A stretch of 64,000 nt of DNA, taken from assembly GCA_963783855.1 (NCBI GenBank), contig CAWAPE010000014.1:1-64000 (forward strand). Reading direction: 5' to 3'. The notes under the pieces are model-generated. The model was not told where the DNA came from. It saw only the letters and a program-made list of their open reading frames with translations, and did not search any database. Below, in pieces: positions 24,383 to 33,352 of this stretch (position 1 is the first letter of the stretch; every line of letters starts with the position of its first letter). The DNA is from JAKAGZ01 sp963783855. Lineage in GTDB: Bacteria; Bacteroidota; Ignavibacteria; Ignavibacteriales; Ignavibacteriaceae. The translations under genes were made by a program, and so were the position numbers.

Positions 24383-24580
24383 ATGGCAGAAAAAAAGAAA
24401 TTTTTATTAAGAATTGATGAAAACGTTCACGCCGCACTCGAAAAATGGGCGGCCGATGAACTACGCAGTATAAATGCACAAATTGAATTTCTGTTAAAGG
24501 ATGCTGTGCACAAAGCTGGAAGAACAAAAATCCCGACACAGACACCCGACAGCGCCGCCGAAAAAAAGACAACTCGTTAA
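24383..24580 (+). CDS. Arc-type ribbon-helix-helix protein
   Basis: 65 residues, start ATG preceded by the end of the previous gene 9 bp upstream. The segment KKFLLRIDENVHAALEKWAADELRSINAQIEFLLKDAVHKAG is a standard Arc/MetJ ribbon-helix-helix, a dimeric DNA-binding fold. The tail is Thr/Lys rich. Its constant pairing with SPFH genes suggests it regulates or accompanies them. A longer upstream start in frame (24311) would overlap the preceding gene and is unlikely. Confidence 0.85.
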   Translation: MAEKKKFLLRIDENVHAALEKWAADELRSINAQIEFLLKDAVHKAGRTKIPTQTPDSAAEKKTTR

Positions 24581-24752
24581 TTAAAAATTTTCGTTGCTTT
24601 TTAACAATTAATCCATATTTTGCGATGGATATCACAAATAATTCCCACGTAGCCTAATTCAAATTAGTTTGTGAAAATTATACAACACCCAATTTTTCGG
24701 TTCACTTAGCTTCAATAATTAATTTATTCAACCACATTTTAAAGGATGTTCT

Positions 24753-25359
24753 ATGAAAAGAAGTCTCTTTATTGCTTCTTCTTTTGCCCTCTTTTTCTGT
24801 ATGGTATTAATCCAGTTCAATTGTTCACAAAACCCTGAACAGAAAACGATGACAAAAGAAGAGCATATTGCGCAGGGAAAATACCTGGTTAATTTAGGGG
24901 GATGTAACGACTGTCATTCGCCCAAGGTAATGACAGCTATGGGGCCGATGCCCGATACAACAAAATTACTCTCCGGCCATCCTGCCGATGCCCTATTAGG
25001 GCGAAATTGATCCTGCGGTTTATAAAAAAGGACAATGGGTATTGGTAGATGCTAAGGATTTCACCTCCTGGGTTGGTCCATGGGGCGTTTCGTATACAGC
25101 AAACCTTACCCCTGATGAAGCAACCGGACTTGGTAACTGGACACCGGAATTATTTATAAAAGCGATAAGAAGCGGAAAGCATATGGGTATTGGAAGACCA
25201 ATACTTCCACCTATGCCATGGGTGTTTATTGGCAAAATTAAGGACGAAGATTTAAAGGATATTTTTGCCTATCTGCATTCAATTCCCGCGATAAACAACC
25301 CGGTTCCGGATCCGATACCACCGGACCAGATGGCGTCGTTGTTTAAGAAAAAGAAATGA
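24753..25359 (+). pseudogene. c-type cytochrome lipoprotein, frameshifted
   Basis: Two ORFs (24753-25010 and 25042-25359) are parts of one monoheme cytochrome c of about 200 residues. The first half has a lipoprotein-like signal (cysteine 24) and the heme motif CNDCH (51-55) in GKYLVNLGGCNDCHSP; the second continues WVGPWGVSYTANLTPDEATGLGNWT and LKDIFAYLHSIPAINNPVPDP, typical of this cytochrome family. Removing one G from GGG at 24999-25001 restores frame as LLGEIDPAVYKKGQW. RBS AAAGGA precedes the ATG. Likely an electron carrier outside the cytoplasm if intact. Confidence 0.78.
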
Positions 25360-25368
25360 TCTTTTCCC

Positions 25369-25406
25369 GGCTTTCCCTTAATAAAAGGGGAAGCCACTAT
25401 TTTTTA
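25369..25406 (+). terminator. Rho-independent terminator after the cytochrome c gene
   Basis: GGCTTTCCC pairs with GGGGAAGCC (one G-U), loop of 9, followed by ACTATTTTTT. Confidence 0.8.
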
Positions 25407-25488
25407 CTCTCACACTCATCACATTGCCCTATACCCTAATTCAGGAATTAACTATATTTATCGAAACAATTTCCCGATTGAATATTAA

Positions 25489-26022
25489 TTGAAAAGAACG
25501 CTTTCCATATTTCTTGTAATTTCATTCCTGTTTAATACAGCCGGATATTTATTAATATTCCTGGTCATTCAATCATCACTAAAGGAAAATGCAAGGGAGA
25601 AAATTTCCTCAAATAATTATAATCATAGCCAGACATTAATTGTATTTGCAAACAAAAATTTAGATACTGGCATTGCGGAATTAAAATTCTATGACGAAAA
25701 AGAATTTTCTTTCAAAGGAAAAATGTACGACATAATTAAAAGAGAAAACAAAAACGACAGCGTATATTTTTATTGCCTTGCTGATACAGAAGAAGATGAA
25801 TTGAACCTGGCATTTAACAAAAAAGGAAAGACTGAAGAAACTGATAATAATTCCGGCAATTTGAATTTCCTTAAAAATATTTTACAGGACGGCCTCTTAA
25901 CTCAGAATCATTTTTGTCCAAACAATAATTTTAAAATTCCCTTTACTAAAGAAGAAAGTTTAATTACAACATCCAACATTTGCGATATCCCCACCCCCCC
26001 CCCGGTACTGCTTCCTGCTTAA
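25489..26022 (+). CDS. Hypothetical exported or anchored protein upstream of a TonB receptor
   Basis: 177 residues starting with TTG (no in-frame ATG upstream). N-terminal hydrophobic segment LSIFLVISFLFNTAGYLLIFLVIQSSL is a signal peptide or anchor. The rest is polar, with a C terminus NICDIPTPPPVLLPA rich in proline. I do not recognise it. It lies 100 bp before the TonB-dependent receptor gene and may be part of that uptake unit. Confidence 0.6.
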   Translation: MKRTLSIFLVISFLFNTAGYLLIFLVIQSSLKENAREKISSNNYNHSQTLIVFANKNLDTGIAELKFYDEKEFSFKGKMYDIIKRENKNDSVYFYCLADTEEDELNLAFNKKGKTEETDNNSGNLNFLKNILQDGLLTQNHFCPNNNFKIPFTKEESLITTSNICDIPTPPPVLLPA

Positions 26023-26122
26023 AATAATTTAATTGTTCAACACGTTGTTTGTTCTCCGGAATATATTTATTCCCGGTTTTATGAACTTACTATTTATACA
26101 AAAATTTTAGCAGGAGATTTTA

Positions 26123-28246
26123 ATGCAAAGAATCCTATTGCTGATGATTTTTTTATCATCATACTCATTAATCAATGCACAAACAGACACATTAAAATAT
26201 GAACTCGATCAGGTTACAGTAAGTGCTACCAGATATCCCGAAAAAATAATGGAAGTGCCATACGCTGTTTCCATAATTTCTGCGAAAAAACTAGATCTTA
26301 TCCGTGGTTACGGACTTGATGAAATATTGAGAACTGTTCCCGGGGTACTTGCCCAATCACGATCGGGTAACCAGGATATCAGAGTTGTAATACGCGGATT
26401 TGGCGCACGCGGGGCCGGTGACAGATCAAACTCAGGCACAAGCCGCGGCATAAGAATTATGCTGGATGGATTTCCTGAAACCGAACCAGACGGCAGAACT
26501 TCTTTCGATAATATCGATCCCGCAAACGCCGGCTATATTGAAGTAATACGTTCAAACGCTTCAGCACTATGGGGGAACGCCGCTGGCGGGGTTATAAATC
26601 TATCCTCAGTCCCTGATTTTAGAAAACCTTTTATGAGGCTTGACGGCGGCATCGGAACTTTCGGATACAAAAGATATTCGTTGCAGGCTGCAAGTAACAT
26701 AGGAAATGGAAAAATATTTATGAGCCTCTCGAACAATACATTTGACGGCTGGAGAATTCATTCTTCGAGCGCGAGAACTGTTTTGAATATAGGGATAACA
26801 TCGATGATTGGTGACAGAACAAATCTGGGTGTTTATCTTGTAGGCTCAACTAACATTTTTCACATCCCCGGACCTTTAACGTTGGCAGAATATAATGCAG
26901 ATCAAAAACAGGCAAACGGAACATACCTTGGTCGTGATGAGAGAAGATTTAACCGACTGGGCAGAATAGGTGTTTCACTTGATCATGGTATTAATGAATC
27001 GAATGAGATATCTGCAATGGTTTATGTAAATCCCAAATATTTGCAAAGATCGGAAAGAGGAACGTTCAGAGATTTTACCAGGTATCACGTTGGCGGCAGT
27101 ATTATGTACAAAAACTTATCACATTTTAGCAGCAACGTTAAAAATACATTGATTGCTGGAATGGATGAAGCATACCAGGACGGTGCAATTTTATTTTATT
27201 CCCTCTCAGCTACAAACGGAAGAGGCAATACATTAAAAAACAATAAGCGTGAAGGAGCAAATAATTTCGGCGCTTTTGTTCAGAATGAAATTAATTTTAA
27301 TGAAAAAGTTAGTGTGATAGTTGGTGGAAGATATGATGACGTAACATACTATTCCGAAGATTTTTTGGCGCCACAATTTGGTAAACAGCAAAGATCATTT
27401 ACCCGGTTTACACCTAAAGCCGGAATAACTTATCGTTTTTCCCCTGTTCACAGTATATATGCAAATCTTGGCGGTGGAGTGGAAGTACCCGCCGGTAACG
27501 AAACTGATCCCGCAGGAACATACGGACAGGATACTGTTTATTTGTTAAGCCCGCTTCTTGAACCCATTAACTCAACTACGATTGAGATTGGAACAAAACA
27601 AATAATTTCATTCGATCAAAACAGTGTGTTTAAATTTATTAATTATGAATTAGCTCTTTATTATATAAAACTTACAAACGACATTATTCCCTACCGTGGT
27701 GGAAGATTTTATTTTACAGCGGGCAAGTCGCACAGAATTGGTGCAGAGCTAAGTTCAACTTTTCAGTTTGACCATGGAATTTCTCTAGATGCCGCATTGA
27801 CTTTATCTGACAATAAATATGACGAATACAAAGTTGATTCTGCACATTATGGTGTGCCGGGTAAGTTTGCTGATTACGCAAATAATAATAATGCGGGAAT
27901 TCCCTCTCTATTTTATAACGTGGGATTAACGATCGCACCGGAAGCGTTAGAGGGATTGTTCTTCAGCTTCAGCCTAAATGGAACAGGCAGTTATTTTGTT
28001 AATGATGCAAACACAATAGAAGTTCCTTCTTACAATATTTTTAACGCGGCAATTGGTTTAAATAAAGAAATAAAATTAGGCGAACATATTAATATGCGCG
28101 GATTTCTTTCTGTGAATAATCTTGCCGATACAAAGTATGTCGGTTCAGCATTTGTAAATCCAGATATTGTTGGAGGTGTTCCGGTCTATCTTGAACCGGG
28201 GCTTCCAAGAAATGTAACTGTTTCTCTTTCATTTGGGATAAATTAA
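26123..28246 (+). CDS. TonB-dependent outer-membrane receptor
   Basis: 707 residues. Signal peptide MQRILLLMIFLSSYSLINAQ, then a TonB box-like LDQVTVSATRYPE, plug domain (VPYAVSIISAKKLDLIRGYGLDEILRTVPGV, IRVVIRGFGARGAGDRS, IEVIRSNASALWGNAAGGVINL), and a beta-barrel ending in the aromatic-rich C terminus NVTVSLSFGIN. It imports a metal chelate, vitamin or oligomer using TonB energy; substrate not readable, though the plug resembles the siderophore/iron-citrate group. AGGAG precedes the ATG; a terminator follows. Confidence 0.93.
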   Translation: MQRILLLMIFLSSYSLINAQTDTLKYELDQVTVSATRYPEKIMEVPYAVSIISAKKLDLIRGYGLDEILRTVPGVLAQSRSGNQDIRVVIRGFGARGAGDRSNSGTSRGIRIMLDGFPETEPDGRTSFDNIDPANAGYIEVIRSNASALWGNAAGGVINLSSVPDFRKPFMRLDGGIGTFGYKRYSLQAASNIGNGKIFMSLSNNTFDGWRIHSSSARTVLNIGITSMIGDRTNLGVYLVGSTNIFHIPGPLTLAEYNADQKQANGTYLGRDERRFNRLGRIGVSLDHGINESNEISAMVYVNPKYLQRSERGTFRDFTRYHVGGSIMYKNLSHFSSNVKNTLIAGMDEAYQDGAILFYSLSATNGRGNTLKNNKREGANNFGAFVQNEINFNEKVSVIVGGRYDDVTYYSEDFLAPQFGKQQRSFTRFTPKAGITYRFSPVHSIYANLGGGVEVPAGNETDPAGTYGQDTVYLLSPLLEPINSTTIEIGTKQIISFDQNSVFKFINYELALYYIKLTNDIIPYRGGRFYFTAGKSHRIGAELSSTFQFDHGISLDAALTLSDNKYDEYKVDSAHYGVPGKFADYANNNNAGIPSLFYNVGLTIAPEALEGLFFSFSLNGTGSYFVNDANTIEVPSYNIFNAAIGLNKEIKLGEHINMRGFLSVNNLADTKYVGSAFVNPDIVGGVPVYLEPGLPRNVTVSLSFGIN

Positions 28247-28256
28247 ATTATAAATT

Positions 28257-28292
28257 AGGCTGCCTTTACCTTTAGGGCAGCCTTTAATTTTT
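28257..28292 (+). terminator. Rho-independent terminator after the TonB receptor gene
   Basis: AGGCTGCC and GGCAGCCT flank a loop and are followed by TTAATTTTT. The remaining spacer to 28497 shows no gene and should hold the etf promoter. Confidence 0.85.
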
Positions 28293-28497
28293 AGTTATTC
28301 CATATTTCTTCTTCCCACTAGTAAGAAACATCAATTAAGCCTATTCTCCAAAATGAAAGAATATCCACATTCCTGCTTAATTTCTCTACATTTTAGCTTA
28401 ATTAGCAATCCATCAACTATGGAATATTTTTTGAGCGGTTTTCAGGACTTAGGGATTATTCCATCCTTCCTCCCTACCATAAAAATTATGGGGAAAT

Positions 28498-29385
28498 ATG
28501 TACAACTCAATAGTGCTTGTTAAACAGGTTCCTGATACTGCCAACATTTCCGGCAAGGTAATGAAAGATGATGGAACCGTAAACCGTTCCAAATTACCGG
28601 CTATTTTTAATGTTGAAGATAGAGTATCTCTTGAACTTGCCCTCCAGATAAAAGAACGTTATGGTGGAAAAGTTACTGCCATAACGATGGGACCGCCGCG
28701 TGCATCGGATATTCTTCGTGAATGTCTTTTTATGGGTGCAGACGACGTCTATCTGATAAGCGACAGAAAATTTGCCGGCGCTGATACACTTGCCACATCA
28801 TATGTTTTGAGTGAAGCCATAAAACAAATCGGGGATTATCATTTTATCTTTGCCGGTCGCCAGGCAATTGACGGAGACACAGCCCAGGTTGGTCCACAGA
28901 CAGCAGAAAAATTAAACATCCCGCAGATAACCTACACAGAAGAAATTGTTGACTTAAAAAAAGATAAGATTCAAATAAAAAGAAAAATAGACGGCGGCTA
29001 TGAAATTGTTGAAAGCAAACTTCCTGTTTTGCTCACTGTTTTAAAAGATGTTGTTGCTCCACGGCCCTTCAGCGCAAAAAGAGTAATGGCATACAAAGGC
29101 GCCAAATCTCTAATTGAACTTGAAAAACTCACTGAAGAAAATTCACTCTTATATATAGATAAACTCGTCCACGAATACAAAGAACGCAAACTTTACATAA
29201 ACACACTAACTACCGATGATTTAAATATCGATGTCAAAAGATGCGGACTAAAAGGATCTCCGACTAAAGTATTTAAAGTTGAATCTGTTGTACTTGCGAG
29301 TGGTGGACATAATAAAATTGAACCAACAAAAGCAGGACTCGGAGAATTAATCGACCAGCTAATGAGCGATCACATTTTCGGTTAA
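28498..29385 (+). CDS. etfB: Electron transfer flavoprotein, beta subunit
   Basis: 295 residues. Typical EtfB opening IVLVKQVPDTANISGKVMKDDGTVNR and the family signature GRQAIDGDTAQVGPQTAEKLNIPQITYTEEI. With EtfA it passes electrons from acyl-CoA dehydrogenases to the quinone pool; it binds AMP or a second FAD. First gene of the operon etfB-etfA-acyl-CoA dehydrogenase. GGGGAA precedes the ATG. Confidence 0.95.
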   Translation: MYNSIVLVKQVPDTANISGKVMKDDGTVNRSKLPAIFNVEDRVSLELALQIKERYGGKVTAITMGPPRASDILRECLFMGADDVYLISDRKFAGADTLATSYVLSEAIKQIGDYHFIFAGRQAIDGDTAQVGPQTAEKLNIPQITYTEEIVDLKKDKIQIKRKIDGGYEIVESKLPVLLTVLKDVVAPRPFSAKRVMAYKGAKSLIELEKLTEENSLLYIDKLVHEYKERKLYINTLTTDDLNIDVKRCGLKGSPTKVFKVESVVLASGGHNKIEPTKAGLGELIDQLMSDHIFG

Positions 29386-29396
29386 AAGGAAGAAAA

Positions 29397-30413
29397 ATGG
29401 ATTTTAAAAATGAAGTCTGGGTATTTATTGAACAACGCGGCGGTAAACCTGCCGATGTAAGCTTCGAACTTCTGTGCAAAGGAAACAAACTTGCTGAGAC
29501 TATGGGTGGGGTTTTAAAAGCCATTGTAATCGGTTCGGATACAGACGAAATTACAAAACAAACTTTTAAATATGGCGCTGATGAAGCTGTTGTGATCGAC
29601 CATCCTTCACTCAAGGATTTCAGGACACTTCCCTACGCAAGAATTATACAAAGCCTCGTAAAAGAAAATATTCCACGAATAGTTTTATTTGGAGCTTCAA
29701 TTATAGGAAGAGATCTTGCACCGCGTGTAGCTTCACACACAAAAAGCGGACTCACAGCAGATTGTACCGATCTGCAAATCTCAGATGTGAAATACTTAAA
29801 CGAAAATCATTCAAAGCTTTTGCTTCAGATTCGTCCTGCTTTCGGAGGGAATATTATCGCCACCATTATAACTCCGGATGTACCAACACAGATGGCAACT
29901 GTACGCGAAGGAGTAATGGAACTTTGCCCTCTTGACAAACCGAAAAAAGAAAAGATCACAAAGGTTGAATATAAACCGGAACCTATTGATGATCTTTTAC
30001 AAATAATAAAACAGCACCGCGAAGAAAATAAAGTAAATTTAAAAGCCGCACCAATTATTGTTGCAGGCGGTTATGGACTCGGAACAAAAGAAAATTTCAG
30101 GATGGTCGAAGAACTCGCTCATACAATTGGGGCGGAAATTGCAGGAAGCCGTGCAGCGGTTGATGCCGGGTTTGTTACTCCTGACAGGCAGGTTGGCCAG
30201 ACGGGTGTTACTGTTCGTCCGAAACTTTACATCGCGATAGGAATCTCCGGAGCAATCCAGCACAGAGCAGGAATGCAGGATTCCAGCAAAATTATTGCAA
30301 TTAATTCAGATCCGGAGGCCCCGATTTTTGACATAGCCCATTACGGGGTTGTTGGTGATGCAACGGTTGTAATTCCACAGTTCATCGATGCTTATAAACA
30401 TAAACTGAAATAG
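29397..30413 (+). CDS. etfA: Electron transfer flavoprotein, alpha subunit
   Basis: 338 residues, 11 bp after etfB. C-terminal FAD domain is clear: VAGGYGLGTKENFRMVEELAHTIGAEIAGSRAAVDAGFVTPDRQVGQTGVTVRPKLYIAIGISGAIQHRAGMQDSSKIIAIN. It holds FAD and shuttles electrons. The N-terminal domain is typical of ETF alpha, with no extra ferredoxin domain, so ordinary (non-bifurcating) beta-oxidation use is likely but not proven. Confidence 0.95.
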   Translation: MDFKNEVWVFIEQRGGKPADVSFELLCKGNKLAETMGGVLKAIVIGSDTDEITKQTFKYGADEAVVIDHPSLKDFRTLPYARIIQSLVKENIPRIVLFGASIIGRDLAPRVASHTKSGLTADCTDLQISDVKYLNENHSKLLLQIRPAFGGNIIATIITPDVPTQMATVREGVMELCPLDKPKKEKITKVEYKPEPIDDLLQIIKQHREENKVNLKAAPIIVAGGYGLGTKENFRMVEELAHTIGAEIAGSRAAVDAGFVTPDRQVGQTGVTVRPKLYIAIGISGAIQHRAGMQDSSKIIAINSDPEAPIFDIAHYGVVGDATVVIPQFIDAYKHKLK

Positions 30414-30421
30414 GAAAAACG

Positions 30422-32143
30422 ATGCCTAATTTTTTCAACGACAACAGCGATCTGCAGTTTATCTTCAACAATCTTGATCTAAAAAGTGTTGTTGATATTG
30501 CTGAAGATAATTATGAACAGGCTAAAGAATTTAATTATGCCCCCACTAATTATGAAGACGCAATTGAAAATTACCGTAAAGTGCTGGAGATAGTTGGCGA
30601 TATTTCCGGAAATTATATAGCTGATCGCGCAGCAGGTGTTGATGAAGATGGCGCAATATTAAAGGACGGAAAGGTCTACTATGCAATTGGAACACAGGAA
30701 AACCTGAAACAGCTTACCCAGGCAGATCTTCGTGGAATGATTTTCCCGAGAAAATATGGCGGATTAAATTTTCCATTTACTTTTTATATGATGGCAATAG
30801 AAATGGTTTCCCGTGCGGATGCATCTTTGATGAATATTTTCGGGCTTCAGGACATTGGCGACACAATTAAAAAATTCGGTACCGAAGAACAACAGCAAAA
30901 GTATATCCCGGGTTTCTGTACCGGAGAATATACAGGAGCTATGGCTTTAACAGAACCCGACGCAGGATCTGATCTACAGGCTGTAAAACTTCAGGCTTAC
31001 CAGGACGAAAAAGGCCAATGGTTTTTAAAGGGTGTGAAAAGATTTATCACTAACGGCAACGGTGATGTTCTTTTGGTTCTTGCGAGATCTGAACCAGGGA
31101 CAAAGGACGGACGCGGACTCAGTATGTTTGTTTGCAAGAGTGATAAAACAGTTGTGGTAAGAAGAATTGAGCATAAGCTGGGCATTCATGGTTCACCAAC
31201 GTGTGAATTACAGTTTAATGATACACCAGCGGAACTAGTCGGCCAGAGAAAATTCGGCCTGATAAAATATGTCCTTGATCTGATGTTTCGCGCAAGAATG
31301 GGTGTTTCAGCTCAAGCACTGGGAATTTCACAGGCCGCTTTCGATGAAGCATTAAAATACGCTAAAGCAAGAGAGCAGTTCGGCAAATCTATTTATAACA
31401 TTCCGGTTATTTCAAATATGCTGATCGATATGCGTGTAATGCTTGAAGCAAATCGTGCCCTGTTTTATTATGCCGCTTATTCAGTTGATATTAAAGAAAG
31501 ACTGGAAGAAAAGATTAATAGGTTAAAGAGTGAGGGAAAACCATTCAGTGAAGATAATATTCATCTGAAAAAAGTAACAAAGGAAGCAAATCTCTTAACG
31601 CCTATTTCAAAATTTACTCTGACAGAAGCGGCTAATAAAATAACCTATGATGCTCTGCAGATACACGGCGGAACAGGTTATATGAGGGAATTTAAGGTAG
31701 AACGCCTTGCACGTGATGCTAGAATTACAAATATCTATGAGGGAACTTCACAACTTCAGATAGTTGCTGCCAACGGCGGAGTTATTAATGACATTCTTTC
31801 TGAGAACTTCGACGAGTATGAAAAGAAGAACTATAAAGGTGGTGTTGCTCCGCTTGTTAGTCATTTAAAAGAAATAAGAGAAATATTTAAGGATTGTCTG
31901 AAATATGTAATCGAAAAGAAAGATACAGCATTCCAGGATGTTGCAGCAAAAGATCTGGTTGAGTTATACACATATTTAATTGTGGGCTATCTCCTGCTTG
32001 ACCAGGCTGAAATTGAGCCTAAAAAAGTTTTTATAGCAAACCGTTATGTACTTACTTCGCTGGCTAACGCGAGAAAAAATTCAGAGTCTATTAAAGACGG
32101 GTTATTTACAGACATATTACACGCTCAGGAAATTCTATCATAA
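30422..32143 (+). CDS. Acyl-CoA dehydrogenase
   Basis: 573 residues, longer than classical members (about 380), as in the group with an additional C-terminal helical region. Signatures: GAMALTEPDAGSDLQAVKL, FITNGNGDVLLVLARSEPGTKDGRGLSMFV, and IHGGTGYMREFKVERLARDARITNIYEGTSQLQI, where the glutamate of IYEGT is the catalytic base. FAD-dependent; reduces ETF encoded by the two genes upstream (8 bp gap). Chain-length specificity unknown. Confidence 0.93.
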   Translation: MPNFFNDNSDLQFIFNNLDLKSVVDIAEDNYEQAKEFNYAPTNYEDAIENYRKVLEIVGDISGNYIADRAAGVDEDGAILKDGKVYYAIGTQENLKQLTQADLRGMIFPRKYGGLNFPFTFYMMAIEMVSRADASLMNIFGLQDIGDTIKKFGTEEQQQKYIPGFCTGEYTGAMALTEPDAGSDLQAVKLQAYQDEKGQWFLKGVKRFITNGNGDVLLVLARSEPGTKDGRGLSMFVCKSDKTVVVRRIEHKLGIHGSPTCELQFNDTPAELVGQRKFGLIKYVLDLMFRARMGVSAQALGISQAAFDEALKYAKAREQFGKSIYNIPVISNMLIDMRVMLEANRALFYYAAYSVDIKERLEEKINRLKSEGKPFSEDNIHLKKVTKEANLLTPISKFTLTEAANKITYDALQIHGGTGYMREFKVERLARDARITNIYEGTSQLQIVAANGGVINDILSENFDEYEKKNYKGGVAPLVSHLKEIREIFKDCLKYVIEKKDTAFQDVAAKDLVELYTYLIVGYLLLDQAEIEPKKVFIANRYVLTSLANARKNSESIKDGLFTDILHAQEILS

Positions 32144-32160
32144 AATAAACAGGGGGTAAA

Positions 32161-32373
32161 ATGGAGGAGAAAAAAATGTATTATTACAGAATTTTTGATG
32201 ATCAGGAGAAACTTAATTATGTCAAAAGTTCACTTTCTCATTCTGAGCTGGAACAATGGCTGAAAGAATATGAGGCCAAGCACCAGAAGTACTTTAACAG
32301 CGAACTTATTCAGTTTCTGAAAGAACACGATAATGAAGCTGAAATTATTGAAGTGAGCGATCTCTCTTATTAA
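32161..32373 (+). CDS. Small hypothetical protein at the end of the etf operon
   Basis: 70 residues, 17 bp behind the acyl-CoA dehydrogenase gene, soluble and acidic with YYYRIFDDQEKLNYVKSSLSHSELEQWLKEYEAKHQ. Two possible starts: 32161 (GGGGG upstream) or 32176, before which GGAGG lies at ideal spacing. Not recognised. A terminator follows. Confidence 0.7.
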   Translation: MEEKKMYYYRIFDDQEKLNYVKSSLSHSELEQWLKEYEAKHQKYFNSELIQFLKEHDNEAEIIEVSDLSY

Positions 32374-32384
32374 TTTTTTTGAAT

Positions 32385-32417
32385 AAAACCCGCCTTTTGA
32401 AATCTGTGGCGGGTTTT
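32385..32417. terminator. Bidirectional terminator
   Basis: AAAACCCGCC (32385-32394) and GGCGGGTTTT (32408-32417) form a perfect 10-bp stem between convergent genes ending at 32373 and 32443. Confidence 0.85.
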
Positions 32418-32442
32418 GTCTAATTATACTTTCGTGCTCTTT

Positions 32443-32859
32443 TCAGTGATGTCCGTGGCATGCATTTTCTCCACTTTCTATCAGTTCACCTTTCAAATAT
32501 TTTTCCACTGCTTCATCAGCCATTCTTTCATTTGTTAAAAATGGAATAATATTTCCCTGCTTTAGTGATTCAATTAAGGGCCAACCACCGCTTTGAAAAA
32601 TCAGAGTTTTGCAATCCTGTAAATTATCGACTAACGCGGTGTGACTGTGATGATGCCCTTCACCGTGACCATGTCCCGCACCATGTCCATCCCCCTCGCC
32701 GTGATGGTGTCCCTGTTGTGCATGGTGAGTAAATGTATTTTGACGCACTTCTTTCTTAACTACTTTACCTTCCTCAGTATTGTAAATAATAAAAGATTTA
32801 CAACGGCCAAGATGGCCGGTTACGTGTTTTAAATCATTACTTGCTACTGCTATTTTCAT
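32443..32859 (-). CDS. NifX/NifB-type dinitrogenase Fe-Mo cofactor family protein with His-rich loop
   Basis: About 138 residues, start ATG at 32859 with GGGGA upstream; an upstream in-frame start would overlap the regulator gene. The NifX fold is seen in KIAVASNDLKHVTGHLGRCKSFIIYNTEEGKVVKKEV and LIFQSGGWPLIESLKQGNIIPFLTNERMADEAVEKYL. A loop of about 30 residues between these parts is rich in His and Gly (HHHGEGDGHGAGHGHG and onward), plus GHH at the end, suggesting metal binding. It is downstream of a DUF134 regulator. A role in metal handling is inference; no nitrogenase genes are in view. Confidence 0.88.
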   Translation of the reverse strand: MKIAVASNDLKHVTGHLGRCKSFIIYNTEEGKVVKKEVRQNTFTHHAQQGHHHGEGDGHGAGHGHGEGHHHSHTALVDNLQDCKTLIFQSGGWPLIESLKQGNIIPFLTNERMADEAVEKYLKGELIESGENACHGHH

Positions 32860-32882
32860 TTTACTATCCCCGTTTAATTTGT

Positions 32883-33263
32883 TCAACATTTAGGACAAAC
32901 GTCTAAAATATTATTTCTTTTTACCCTGGTTTTGTATCCACAGCCCTTGCAGGTAAACATAAGAGTGTCGCTTAGTTTGCCCGCAAGATCTTCTGAAATG
33001 CGCAGGGCTTTGCCGTTCAATATTCCATCAGCTATTTTCATTCTGGCCCGGTTTATTATCCTGCCGAAAGTCTGTCTCGATATTTTCATTTTTTCCGCGG
33101 CTTCTTCCTGTGATAATCCTTTAAGATCACCAAGCCGTATGGCTTCCACTTCATCCGCCTCCAGAATAATCTCATCGAGGTAATTCATTGGGCCGCCGCG
33201 TGGCTTAAAATACATTGCCCCGGGATTACACTTTATTTTACGATATTTCTTAGGTCTGCCCAT
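32883..33263 (-). CDS. DUF134 family DNA-binding regulator with zinc ribbon
   Basis: 126 residues. N-terminal DUF134 signature MGRPKKYRKIKCNPGAMYFKPRG, a sigma-70-region-4-like helix-turn-helix (GLSQEEAAEKMKISRQTFGRIINRARMKIADGI), and a C-terminal zinc ribbon, C105-x2-C108 and C123-x2-C126. Its gene is upstream of the NifX-like gene in one operon. A perfect palindrome TGAGCATATGCTCA begins 13 bp before its start codon and is repeated before the second DUF134 gene at 62725, suggesting autoregulation or a shared regulon. Confidence 0.92.
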   Translation of the reverse strand: MGRPKKYRKIKCNPGAMYFKPRGGPMNYLDEIILEADEVEAIRLGDLKGLSQEEAAEKMKISRQTFGRIINRARMKIADGILNGKALRISEDLAGKLSDTLMFTCKGCGYKTRVKRNNILDVCPKC

Positions 33264-33275
33264 AACTTATGATTT

Positions 33276-33289
33276 TGAGCATATGCTCA
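33276..33289. promoter_or_regulatory. Perfect palindrome TGAGCATATGCTCA, copy 1
   Basis: 14-bp palindrome 12 bp before the start codon of the DUF134 regulator gene on the minus strand. The identical 14-mer occurs at 62702-62715 before the other DUF134 gene. Candidate binding site of these regulators. Confidence 0.75.
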
Positions 33290-33352
33290 TAACTAAGTTA
33301 ACACAAAGGACTTTAAATAGCAAAGACGGGGATAGTTCTTTAAGGTGGTTTT

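Noticed and set aside
24342..24635. Minus-strand ORF over the Arc-type gene
   Set aside because: Shadow of the ribbon-helix-helix gene, no start signal or homology pattern.
28498..32143. Electron-bifurcating ETF/Fix system
   Set aside because: No fixC/fixX or bifurcating partner genes; acyl-CoA dehydrogenase context favours beta-oxidation.
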